From the NCBI GenBank assembly GCA_014529385.2, contig CM043958.1:145195234-145259233 (forward strand): a stretch of DNA of 64,000 nt, written 5' to 3'. Source of the stretch: Adiantum capillus-veneris. Its lineage: Eukaryota; Streptophyta; Polypodiopsida; Polypodiales; Pteridaceae. Below are positions 33,226-43,800 of the stretch, piece by piece. Position numbers and translations under genes: made by a program. Numbering within the stretch: the stretch's first letter is position 1; every line of letters starts with the position of its first letter. The notes under the pieces are model-generated. The model saw only the letters and a list, made by a program, of their open reading frames with translations. It searched no databases and was not told where the DNA came from.

Positions 33226-34728
33226 TGTAACAATATCAGACTTTGTAAATAATTAATTTATTTACGAGGAAATAATTATCTAATTAGTTGTGTGCACATC
33301 AGAATAGATCTAGCAGTTCTGGGGCCTCAGGTGCACCCAAAATTTGGGCCAGACCACCTCAGGGAGACCCTAGCAGAAAATACCCTGGAGCCCTAGTGAT
33401 TGGGAAATCGGGTCTTCAATGAGGAAGGGGTAAATAGTAGCCTCAGATTTCAGGCTCCGAAAAATACTGCGCTAGTGCAAGCACAGGAATGAGATGGGGT
33501 CCTTAAAACAGTAACCCTAAGGCCTGAATTATTTTACGGCCTTAGGATAAGTCAGTTAAAGTTTTTTTTAAAGTTGTTTATGTTAGACCAAATGGTCGGA
33601 CAAGTGCGAACAGGTAATGCCAGAGCAGTGCTGGTACGGCATTGCGTTGGGGAGGAGCTAACATTTTCATTGGTTGCATCTATGTATGCAATTGTGGTTC
33701 AATTTGCACATTTCATTAATAGTTTGTGAACTTTTAAAAGTGAAAGTTGAAGGGTTTTTAAATTATCAAGTAAATGTGCCAAGTGGCACACTTACCAATG
33801 CAAAACTAACTCTCTCATTCTCACTCTCATCCTCTCTCTCTTCCTAGCACACCCTCTTCCTACTGGCTTGATAAGAGCATCTCCTCTCCCATTTCTTCTC
33901 AGTGTTGGCAGTGCTCCTACCTCCCTATTGTGAGTATGCTCTACGCATTGGAGCCTCCATGGAAGCGTGAGAGCAGCCCCTTGCGACATATGTAGTGGCC
34001 TCGAGCTCCCATTGTTTAGAACAAGGGTTCTCATAGCCATAGCCAGCTTTTGGTGAAGTTTCATTACGAGAAGTTGCAACAGGCTCTCTCTTCATAGAGT
34101 GTGGTCGCTGTAAATTCTCTGTTTTCAGCCCCTAATCATCTCTTGTAGGGAATTTCAGCAAAATACACATAGAATCTAGTTCTTCTCTACCTACACTACG
34201 CGTACACAAAGTTTGGTGCGATTCCATCGCGAAAAAGGTCTCTATTGTGGCTTTGGAAGGTACTCAAGTAACATTTTCAGGTTATGTGTAGAAAATTACA
34301 GCAAGCATGTGTGCGTGCATTTTGCGTGTTTCTCCCTTGTTTTTGTTGCAAGAATGGGTTATGCGTAAAGGGACACAGTTAGCGGAAGGTAGACTCTCAT
34401 TTTCGAGAGCTTCCGTTGAGTTTTGTGGAAGATAGACTCTCGTTTTCGAGAGCTTCCCGAAATCTTAGAAAATCCTCTCAGTATTCAGAGAGTAGCTTTC
34501 GCACCCTCTCAGTTAGAAGCAGAAAAGAAAGAATAGAGGACGGGCTATTGCTCCGTTCTTGTGCTTGTAAATATTCTCCCTTAGTAATAAAGGTAATCTC
34601 TTTATGGGGGGAACCAGCCCATCTTTTGGTGCCCAATGGAGTGTCAAGCTTTTCCTCTCTCTCTCTAATTCTCTTGAGTATTTGAAATTCAATTGAAAGC
34701 CATTTTATACTTCCGTATTTTTGTGACA
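33226..34728 (+). repeat. Element A LTR1
   Basis: TGTAACAATATCAGAC...TTTTTGTGACA, 1503 bp, near-identical along its length to LTR3 and to LTR2 apart from LTR2's duplication. It carries gtaaatagtag (TATA-like, about 33430), a pair of CTCTCG-TTTT-CGAGAG-type stems (34400-34470) and tagtaataaag (polyadenylation-signal-like, about 34580). Confidence 0.9.
34398..34470 (+). repeat. Duplicated stem-loop in A LTR (also in LTR2 and LTR3)
   Basis: Two tandem copies of a block ending in gactctc(a/g)ttttcgagagcttcc. The second copy is a perfect 6-bp stem CTCTCG/CGAGAG with TTTT loop, flanked by further GGAAG/CTTCC pairing. The same pair is at 37177-37250 and 52107-52179. It lies in the probable R region. 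Confidence 0.8.
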
Positions 34729-34729
34729 G

Positions 34730-34741
34730 TGGTATCATAGC
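34730..34741 (+). other. Primer binding site after A LTR1
   Basis: TGGTATCATAGC, one base different from the Met-tRNA-type site TGGTATCAGAGC found intact after LTR2. Confidence 0.8.
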
Positions 34742-34778
34742 AAGGTCATCTCTCTCTTTCTTAAGGGATTGACGACTC

Positions 34779-35755
34779 TTGGCAGACTGCAGAAATGGGA
34801 GGACGCGAGATAGAGTTCTCTCTCCTTCAATAGCAGGTGGCAGAGTTGCAAAAAGCTCTCTCCCATCCAGAAGTCCGAAAGATTCTCCATACCCACAGAA
34901 TCCAAAGACGCAAGAACCAAAGAAAGATCCTTTAATTGGAACCTCCCGCATGCACGAGAGGCAGAGGAAACCTCTAGAACGTCATGTGCGGTTTAATCCA
35001 AAGGTTCAAGAGCAGGATCCTCCTGATTCTCCCCAATTTTCTTTCATGAAGAATCTGGATGACGTAGTCGCTCCAGAAGACATGTTTCTTGACGATCCGT
35101 CGCAGCAAGAAGTCCATTCAAGGGAAAGGACTTCTGCCCACAAGGAGTCTAAGCATAGAAAGAAGGAGCACCATAAGAGGAAGCACCACAAGCAAAAAAC
35201 ATTCAAGTTAGGTGACAAAGATGTAAAATTCAACACCTACAATGGACGGCGTGATAACGACAAAGCTTTGGCTTTTATCCGCCAATTTGAAGTTGCATTC
35301 GCAGAAGGGAACTTTAAAGAAAGTTCCAAGCTTCGCCATGTCAGCATGTACTTGAAAGGCACTGCCAGCAGTTGGTGGTTAACCCTGATCCTAGAAAAAC
35401 GCAAACCCAAGATTGGACTGCTTTCAAGAAGGAGTTCTACGCACAGTTCCTTCCTCTAGACTATGAGGAAGAGGTAAAGAAAGAATGGGATCGACTCTCA
35501 CAGTTAGAGAACGAAACTGATCCGCGCTATGTGGATAGCTTTTGGGACGGTTCTCTTGAAAGTCACTCCATTCAAGAAGATTGAAGATTTAGAGAAGATG
35601 CGCAAGTTTGAAGTAGGATTGCATGAAGCCTTGCAAAAGGCTATGAAGCTTTACCCGTGAGGTAACTTGCAAATACTTATGGACTCAGCTCGCATAGCTG
35701 ATGGAATACATGACAAGGGTACTCCCAGGAAGATGGAGCAAAGCACCTATCATGC
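34779..35755 (+). pseudogene. gag: Element A gag, first copy, truncated
   Basis: Same gag as at 37611: H-V-R-F-N-P-K-V-Q-E-Q-D, D-V-K-F-N-T-Y-N-G-R-R-D-N-D-K-A-L-A-F-I-R-Q-F and G-T-A-S-S-W-W-L-T-L. The capsid sense then shifts frame near 35395 and stops within a continuation to 35755. There LTR2 replaces the remainder at the word matching agcac-tatcatgc. It lacks the segment L-E-K-G-K-E-K present in the second copy. Not functional. Confidence 0.85.
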
Positions 35756-37442
35756 TGTAACTATGTAAGACTTTGTAAATAATTAATGTATTTACAAGAA
35801 AAGAATTATCTAATTAGTTGTGTACACATCAGAATAGATTTAGCAATTCTGCGGCCTCAGGTGCGCCCAAGTTTGGGCCAGTGCACCTCAGGGAGACCCT
35901 AGCAGAAAATACCCTGAAGCCCTAGTGATTGGGAAATCGGGTCTTCAATGAAGGGGTAGATAGTAGCCTCAGATTTCAGGCTCAGAAAATTACGCGCGCT
36001 AGTGCAAGCACAAGAATGAGATGGGGTCCTTAGAATAATAACCCTAAAGCGTGAATTATTTTACGGCCTTAGGATAAGCTAGTTAAAGTATTTTTAAATT
36101 GTTTATGCCGGACCAAATGACCGGACGAGTGCGAACAAGTAATGCCAGAGCAGTGCTGGTACGGCATTGCGCTGGGGAGCAGGTAACAGTTTCATTGGAT
36201 TGCATCTATGTGTGCAGTTGTGGTTCAATTTGCACATTTCATTAATAGTTGAACTGGAAAAATACGCGCGCTAGTGCAAGCACATAAATGAGATGGGCTT
36301 CTTAGAATAATAACCTTAAGGCCTGAATTATTTTACAGCCTTAGGATAAGTTAGTTAAAGTATTTTTAAATTGTTTATGCTGGACCAAATGACCGGACGA
36401 GTGCGAACGAGTAATGCCAGAGCAGTGCTGGTACGGCATTGCGCTGGGGAGCAGGTAACAGTTTCATTGGATTGCATCTATGTGTGCAATTGTGGTTCAA
36501 TTTGTACATTTCAGTAATAGTTGAACTTTTAAAAGTGAAAGTTGAAGGGTTTTTAGGTTATTAAGTAAGTGTGCCAAGTGGCACACTTACCAATGCAAAC
36601 TAACTCTCTCTCTCTCTCACTCTCACCCTCTCTCTCTTCCTAGCGTCCCCTCTCCCTGATGGCTATTTAGGAGCCTCCCCTCCCCCATTTTCAGTGTTGG
36701 CAGTGCTCCTACCCTCCCTATGGTGAGTATGCTCTACGCATTGAAGCCCTCCATGGAAGCTTGAGAGCAGCCCCTTGTGACATATGTGGTGGCCTCGTGC
36801 TCCCATTGTCTAGAACAAGGGTTCTCATAGCCATAGCCAGCTTTTGGTGAAGTTTCATCGTGAGAAGTTGCAGCAGGCACTCTCTTCGTAGACTGTGGTG
36901 GCTGTAAATTCTCTGTTTTCAGCTCTTAATCACCTCTTTTAGGATGAATTTCAGCAAAATACATATAGAATCTAGTTCTTCTCTACCTACACTACGCGTA
37001 CACAAAGTTTCGTGCAATTCCATCGCGGAAAAGGTCTCTATTTCGGCTTTGGAAGGTGCTCAGGTAACATTTTCAGGTTATGTGCAGAAAATTACAGCAA
37101 GCATGTGCGTGCATTTTGCGTGTTTCTCCCTTGTTTTTGTTGCAGGAATGATTATGCATAAAGGGATTCAATTAGCGGAAGGTAGACTCTCATTTTCGAG
37201 AGCTTCCGTTGAGTTTTGTGGAAGATAGACTCTCGTTTTCGAGAGCTTCCTCATAGCAGAGGGAAAATCCTCTCAGTATTTAGAGAGTAGCTTTCGCACT
37301 CTCTCAGTCAGAAGCAGAAAAGAAAGAATAGAGGACGGGCTATTGCCCCGTTCTTGTGCTTGTAAAGATTCTCCCTTAGTAATAAAGATAATCTCTTTAT
37401 GGGGTGGGACCAGCTCATCTTCTGGCCCCCAATGAAGTGTCG

Positions 37443-37475
<33 letters not shown>

Positions 37476-37536
37476 ATTCTCTTGAGTATTTGAAGTACAA
37501 TTAAAAGTCAGTTTATGCTTCCGTATTTTTGTGACA
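35756..37536 (+). repeat. Element A LTR2, with internal 272-bp duplication
   Basis: TGTAACTATGTAAGAC...TTTTTGTGACA, 1781 bp. Its extra 278 bp over LTR1 is a tandem duplication: 35984-36255 and 36256-36527 both start at (g/a)aaaa.tacgcgcgctagtgc. A (CT)n tract lies at 37442-37474. Confidence 0.9.
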
Positions 37537-37537
37537 A

Positions 37538-37549
37538 TGGTATCAGAGC
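37538..37549 (+). other. Primer binding site after A LTR2
   Basis: TGGTATCAGAGC, one base from the LTR end, a perfect plant initiator Met-tRNA-type primer site. Confidence 0.9.
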
Positions 37550-37610
37550 AAGGTCATCTCTCTCTTCCTTAAGGGATTGACGACTCTTGGCAGACTGCAG
37601 AAATGGGAGG

Positions 37611-39519
37611 ATGCGAGATAGAGTTCTCTCTCTCCTTCAACAACAGGTGGAAGAGTTGCAAAAAGCTCTCTCCCATCCAGAAGTCCAAAAGATTCTCCAT
37701 ACCCTTGAGAAAGGGAAGGAGAAAGTGCAGATGGGGTCGAGAAAAATCCCACAGAACCTAAAGACGCAAGAGCCAAAGAAAGATCCTTTAATTGGAACCT
37801 CCCGCATGCACGAGAGGTAGAGGAAACCTCTTGAACGTCATGTGCGGTTTAATCCAAAGGTTCAAGAGCAGGATCTCCCTGATTCCCCTCAGTTCTCTTT
37901 CATGAAGGATCTTGATGACATAGTTGCTCCGGAAGACATGTTTCTTGACGATCCGTCGCAGCAAGAAGTGCATTCAAGGGAAAGGACTCCTGTCCACAAG
38001 GAGTCTAAGCATAGAAAGAAGGAGCACCATAAGAAGAGGCACCACAGGCAGAAAACATTCAAGTCAGGAGACAAAGATGTGAAATTCGACACCTACAATG
38101 GACGGCGTGATAATGACAAAGCTTTGGCTTTCATCCGCTAATTCGAAGTTGCATTTGCTGAAGGGAATTTTAAAGAAAGATCCAAGCTTCGCCATGTCAG
38201 TATGTACCTGAAAGGCACCGCTAGCAGTTGGTGGTTAACCCTTATCCTGGAAGATTGCAAACCCCAAGATTGGATTGCTTTGAAGGAGTTCTACGCACAG
38301 TTCCTTCCTCCAGACTATGAGGAAGAGGTAAAGAAAGAATGGGATCGACTTTCACAGTCGGAGAACGAAACTGTTCCACGCTATGTGGATAAGGTTTGGG
38401 ACGTTTTCTTGAAAGTCACTCCATTCAAGAAGATTGACGATTCGGAAAAGATGCGCAAGTTTGAAGCAGGATTGCATGAAGCCTTGCAAAAGGCTATGAA
38501 GCTTTACTCTCGGGGTAACTTGCAGATACTTCTGGAATCAGCCCGCATAGCTGATGGAATACATGACAAGGGTACTCCCAGGAAGATGGAGCAAAGCACT
38601 TACCATGCCAAGCAGAAGGCTCTCCATGAGCAGCCTACCTCTACTTCTTCCTCTCAAAAGAAGAAAAGAACCGCCTCCGAAGCAAAAGCAAAGCCAAATC
38701 AGCCCAAGAAAGGGAGATATCTCTCTCCTGCTGAGTTGCGAACCTACATTAGTGAAGAAAGATGCTTCAAGTGTGGACAAGTTGGTCATATGAAGGGTGA
38801 TTGTCCTACCAAACCTCCGCAACCACCCTCTTCCAATGCAGTCCCAGATGTACAGGGAAATACAACCAAGGATGGAAAAGAAAGAGCTCTTCTCAAAGCA
38901 TGGGGTAGCATCAACAACCAGCGGGCTCTTATTCTGTTTGACCCTGGCAGTACAGACAACTTCATTTCTACAAAGTTAGCCGATGACCTGAACTTACAGC
39001 CCAATCGTTTTGGAGTTTCTATTCAAGCACAATCTGCTTTGAAAGGGCAGAACTCTAACTCTACTCCAATCATAGGGAAGCTGAATCTAAAGGTCGACAA
39101 CTACAAAGATCAAGAGTCTTTCTTACTAGCTTCACTCGAAGGATGCGATGTTATCTTGGGAATACCTTGGCACTACAAGATGCATCCCATTCCTGACTAT
39201 GTTCAGAAAACCTTATCCTTTGATCATAAAGGAAAGGAGTATCTTGTACTTGCAGATGCAGGTGATTGGCGTATCCCTATCGCCAATCACATTGCCATCA
39301 AGAAAGTAATGAAAAAGTGTGTTTCAGCGTACTTGATTTTTGCAAGAGAGAGAGATGTGTCTGTTTCACAACTTTCTTCCTCTTTAGAGCAAAAAAGACT
39401 TAAGTTATTGGAAAGTTATAAAGATTGTTTTTCAGATGAACTTCCAAATGAACTCCCACCTTCGCGACTTGAGGATCATACAATTGATTTGATCCCAGGA
39501 AGTTCTCCTCCAAATCAGC
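37611..39519 (+). pseudogene. gag: Element A gag-protease (second copy), cut by element B'
   Basis: ATG 37611 opens M-R-D-R-V-L-S and a coiled-coil-like start (L-L-Q-Q-Q-V-E-E-L-Q-K-A-L). A basic stretch follows, then capsid (V-K-F-D-T-Y-N-G; S-S-W-W-L-T-L), zinc knuckle C-F-K-C-G-Q-V-G-H-M-K-G-D-C (38763-38804), and a retropepsin-like domain with L-F-D-P-G-S-T-D-N-F-I-S and V-I-L-G-I-P-W. The catalytic triplet is D-P-G where D-[ST]-G is expected, so the protease is probably inactive. Two stops interrupt capsid (TAG about 37818, TAA about 38139). The frame runs into the reverse transcriptase start (S-S-P-P-N-Q-P-P) where B' is inserted; the next residues resume at 48341. Confidence 0.9.
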
Positions 39520-39524
39520 CCCCT
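39520..39524. repeat. Target duplication of element B', left copy
   Basis: cccct, identical to 48336-48340. Confidence 0.9.
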
Positions 39525-39800
39525 TGTAATAGACTTGGACACTCCAAGTCAAGAATCAATCGCGACAGCACCAAATAACCACTTCAAAACAATTCACAGA
39601 TCACAATAGATTTGCACTGGCCCGGCGGAGTTCCGTGCCTAGAGATATTGGCCCCAAAGACTGGCGCCCCTTTCGGTATTTCTTTTTATATTAATCAAAT
39701 CAAAGTACAAGAGAGTGGCTAGGGTTTCACTCTCAGACTCTGCGTCCAGATGCTCTGAGAAGTGAGGCCCTCACCACTAATTTAAAGGTTACAAGGGATG
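39525..39800 (-). repeat. B' 3' LTR, outer part
   Basis: Minus-orientation copy of the last half of LTR B (ends TGTAATAGACTTGGACAC on plus). Interrupted at ggatg by element B; the rest is at 46320-46577. Confidence 0.9.
39796..39800. repeat. Target duplication of element B, left copy
   Basis: ggatg, identical to 46315-46319. Confidence 0.9.
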
Positions 39801-40368
39801 TGTCACAAAGTGATGACGTGGCGGATAGCAGAAACCCTAATTTCTGCCAGAAACCCTAAAATTCCTGCAAACCCTAATTTTTGCCAAAAACCCTAAATTT
39901 TGGAAATCGCGGAGGCGGATTATTAATTTTTTTTTTTTTTTTTTTGAAAATGATGAGCGACGCGAATTTTGCTTTTGTTTTTAAAAAAAAAAAAAAAGAG
40001 AAAAGACTCTCTAAGAGAGAGAGAGAACTGATGCTTTTGATTTTAAAAAGCTTTTGGGGCTCTGCTTTTGGGCATCCCTTGTAACCTTTAAATTAGTGGT
40101 GAGGGCCTCACTTCTCAGAGCATCTGGACGCAGAGTCTGAGAGTGAAACCCTAACCGCTCTCTTGTACTTTGATGATTGATTAATACAAAAAGAAATACC
40201 GAAAGGGGCGCCAGTCTTTGGGGCCAATATCTCTAGGCACGGAACTCCGCCGGGCCAGTGCAAATCTATTGTGATCTGTGAATTGTTTTGAAGTGGTTAT
40301 TTGGTGCTGTCGCGGTTGATTCTTGACTTGGAGTGTCCAAGTTTGTTACAGTGTCCAAGTTTGTTACA
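39801..40368 (+). repeat. Element B 5' LTR
   Basis: TGTCACAAAGTGATGACG...AAGTTTGTTACA, 568 bp. The U3 start repeats the word aaaccctaa several times; T- and A-runs follow. The end holds a 20-bp direct repeat of gtgtccaagtttgttaca. Confidence 0.95.
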
Positions 40369-40369
40369 G

Positions 40370-40381
40370 TGGTATCAGAGC
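40370..40381 (+). other. Element B primer binding site
   Basis: TGGTATCAGAGC, perfect Met-tRNA-type site one base after the LTR. Confidence 0.9.
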
Positions 40382-40438
40382 ACGGCCGATTTCTCTTCTA
40401 CGCGAAATCCGATCCCCGGATTTTTTTCCGCGGCACCT

Positions 40439-42020
40439 ATGGCTTCAGGCAATGATCAGTCTACTCCCTCTGCATCTGGAGATGCGGGCTGGGATCACAA
40501 CGAAGATTCAGACAGAGAGTATGGCCCGCCTCGGCCTACTCAGGCGGAGCAAACAGAGATGGAGCGTCGTCAATTGATTGGCGATGCAACAAAGATGATG
40601 CTCAATTTTGCCAAGGACCCGAAGATGGTAAAATATATGAACCAGACCTCTTTGAAAGAGGTACAGATGGAGTGGCAGAGAACCACAACACCACTCCCGA
40701 AACCCGCTCTCAAGAAACCTTCTGCCTCCAAGAAATATACGGAGAAGGAACTGGAGAACGTGGTTGATGCACGGATTGCTCAGCTTTTCGACGTGCAAAA
40801 GAAAGGCAAAAAGCACGGCAAAAAGCAGAACAAAGGTACTGACTTCCCGGGATATTTGGGTCGTCAGTCTACATTCGACAAAGCAAAGAAACGGAAGAAG
40901 CGTGTTCGATATGAAGGAGTACCCAGTTCTTCTTCTTCTTCTTCTGACAGTTCTTCTAGCTCCTCGGATTAGAGCGAAGAAGACAGAAAAAAAGCAAAAA
41001 GCGAAGCAAGACACAAAGCTTCGGAACGGGCAAGAAAAAGGCAAAGAAGGCTACATCTCGCCCAGAGACTGACAGTTCTACTGAGGACTCGTCTACAGAA
41101 AGCTCAGATTCCGATGACGGAAAGTTTTATGCGAACAAGAAGAATTTTTACAAAGCAAACCAGTATGACTTTCTCGAAGATAAAAGCAAGAAAGTCCGAG
41201 AGTTTAAGGAAGGTGGCCACTCGATCATGTTTGATACTTTTTCAGGATACTCAGATGCTTCGAAGGCTTTGTCTTTTATACAGCAGTTTGACATCGCTTT
41301 CGCGGGAGGACGCTATTCAGAGCACTCCAAGATTCGGAGAGCTGCCTCTTACTTTAAGGGGAATGCCCGTACTTGGTGGTCCACGCTTCTATTAAGCAAG
41401 ATTGTGCCAGTTACATGGCTGAAATTCAAGAGGCTTTTTATTTCTTCTTGGTTGACTCAAGAGTTTGAGCGAGATATACGAGCTGCTTGGAACCATCTCC
41501 GGATGACCAAGAGCGATACAGTGAATTCTTATTGTGAAAGATTCTGGAGCTCTTTTCTACCCGCCTCTTCAATCAAGAAGATCTCGTTCAGAGAACAGAT
41601 TGAGCGGTTTACCTTAGGTCTACCTACAGAGATCCGAGATCACTGCTTGGAACAGAAGTCAGCTTCTATTCAGGAGTTGATGAGTCATGCGAAGCGGGGC
41701 TTTGCCATTCACTCTGGCAGTCTGACCTACCCCACAGATGAGGCCATGACACAACGAGCCGAACAGACTTCTGGGAATGAAAGTAGAATGAAAAAGAGCA
41801 ACCCAGAGAAAAAAAAAGGATACACGACCCAAGCTTACTCCTGAGGAGAGAGCTCGCTTCATCAGAGAGGGAAAGTGCTTTGGATGCGGGGAACATGGAC
41901 ATATTTCCGCAAAGTGCCCTGATAAGGCACAGAAAAAACAGAATGATAAAGACGACGACAGGTCTGAGAGTTCGAGAGCAGCTGAGGAATGTGGCAGAAA
42001 AGGCAGATAGAAAAGCAGAA
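40439..42020 (+). pseudogene. gag: Element B gag
   Basis: ATG 40439 (M-A-S-G-N-D-Q) opens a 178-codon frame ending at 40972 in a long Ser/Asp run. The sense continues in a second frame with the capsid (M-F-D-T-F-S-G-Y-S-D-A-S-K-A-L; R-T-W-W-S-T-L-L; 41227-41844) and a zinc knuckle C-F-G-C-G-E-H-G-H-I-S-A-K-C at 41876-41917. The capsid is a clear relative of element A's (same K-A-L-x-F-I-x-Q-F and A-F-A words). The frame break at the Ser run and another before the knuckle disable it unless the first is a programmed shift; I see no slippery site. Confidence 0.85.
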
Positions 42021-42420
42021 CTGGTACCACATGGCGTGGGACTTGCACCGAATCTAATGAATGAAAGTACAAACTTTGCCGCTTTCGGGGCAAAGCGAAG
42101 GATCAGGAAGCTCTTTTGAAGGAGCCAAGGCCAACTTCTTTTCACTTGGAATTGGCGGCTCGATTTGGAACTACGCCCGACAGACTGACGCCACAGGCGG
42201 AGGTAGTTCGACTGGCACCCGGATGGGATGTTGCCATTACACCGAGCATTGGCAAACTTCGTTTGCAATGACAGGGGTGTTCAGGGCATGTGAGTGACGT
42301 TCTACTCGGGATCCCTTGGTACCACAAGAACTACGCCGTGGTTGACTGCCGGGCCGAGAAAGCGACTTTGATAAATGAAGGGCTTAGAGATTGTACTTGA
42401 TGAACTTCAGTTTTCTTACT
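42021..42420 (+). pseudogene. Element B protease remnant
   Basis: Only the end of a retropepsin-like domain is readable (S-D-V-L-L-G-I-P-W-Y-H-K-N-Y-A-V-V-D, about 42290-42340). No D-[ST]-G active site was found upstream in any frame; the expected place is scrambled or deleted. Confidence 0.6.
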
Positions 42421-42534
42421 CATTCTTTTGGGAGAACTGAACGATGGATAAAAGTTGAATATGTTTTGACCTGAAGAAAAGAACGCCAAGATTTTTTTCT
42501 CCACGCTCATGCCGATTGCTTTTGAGAGGGCCTG

Positions 42535-43800
42535 AAGATCATACCATTGATCTGATATCTGGAAGCACGCCACCGAATCGGCCACCTTATCGTGTGAGCC
42601 GAGTACAGAATGAAAAGATTATGAACTCAGTGAAAGACCTCTTGGAAAAGGGTCTTGTCTAGCCTAGTACTTCACCGTATTGCTCTCCAGTGTTGTTGGT
42701 TTTGAAGAAAGACGGATCTTGGAGAATGTGCATCGATTATAGCACTCTCAACGAAATCACCATCAAGAACAGATTTCCGATTCCTAGGATCGATGATATA
42801 CTCGAGAGGTTTCAGGGATCCTCGTGCTTTAGCAGGATTGACTTGAAGAGTGGATATCATCAGATCAGGATAGCACCAGGAGATGTCTACAAGACAGCTT
42901 TTCGGACGACTTTTGGGTTATTTGAGTTTTTGGTGATGCCTTTTGGCTTAACCAATGCTCCTGCGACATTTAACCGGATGATGGACAGGATTTTTCGAGA
43001 GTACAGACTATTTGTTGGCACTTTCTTTGACGACATCATTGTTTTCTCCAAGAATGAGGCAGAACACAGAGATCATCTGCTTCAAGTCTTTCAGGCAATT
43101 ACAAGATCACACGTTAGTGATTAATGCTAAGAAAAGTGAATTTTTCCTACTAGAGATACACTTTTTGGGACACATTGTGTCAGCAGCAGGAGTGCGAATG
43201 GTCCCGGCCAAGATAGAGACTATCCGTGATTGGCCCGATTTGAGGAATGTCCATGAAGTTAGAAGCTTCTTGGGACTGTGTTCGTACTACAGGCGGTTCA
43301 TACGAAAGTTTGCAGAGGTTGCTTCCCCTTTGCATACCTTGACACAGAAAGGAGTACCTTTTTCGTGGGGACCCACAGAGGTGACTGCCTTTCAGACATT
43401 GAAAGAGAAATTGACTACAGGACCATATTTTGACTTTGCCGGACTTGCAAAAGACATTTGAAGTATATTGTGATGCTTGTGGTCGTAGTCTGGGTACGGT
43501 CTTGATGCAAGAAGGCCATGTCATAGCTTACGAGAGCCGTTTGTTCTCTAGCACAGATCTATGGGAAAGAGCTTTTGGCGGTTACCCACGCTCTTACTCA
43601 GTGGCGGCATTACCTACTCGGAGCGGATTTTACTGTCTTTACAGACCATCAGAGTTTGCGCTACTTCTTGTCACAGAAGCAGCTTTCGGAAAAGCAGATG
43701 CGGTGGGTGAACATCTTGTCACAATTCCACTTCCAGATTGTCCATGTGCAGGGACAGAAGAATGTGGTGGCAGATGCTTTGTCTCGAAAACCGTTGGTTC
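42535..43800 (+). pseudogene. pol: Element B reverse transcriptase and RNase H
   Basis: Reverse transcriptase motifs: D-H-T-I-D-L-I-S-G-S, L-L-E-K-G-L-V then a TAG stop, S-P-V-L-L-V-L-K-K-D-G-S-W-R-M-C-I-D-Y, F-S-R-I-D-L-K-S-G-Y-H-Q-I, M-P-F-G-L-T-N-A-P-A-T-F, and the active site T-F-F-D-D-I-I-V-F (43015). Frameshifts occur at about 43100, 43445 and 43570. RNase H continues with V-Y-C-D-A-C, T-D-H-Q-S-L-R-Y-F and V-V-A-D-A-L-S-R. Catalytic Asp residues are kept, but the stop and shifts prevent one protein. Confidence 0.9.

Noticed and set aside
40439-41230. Programmed frameshift between B gag halves
   Set aside because: The break falls in a long Ser/Asp run and needs more than one shift; no slippery heptamer plus stem was seen. 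Decay is simpler.
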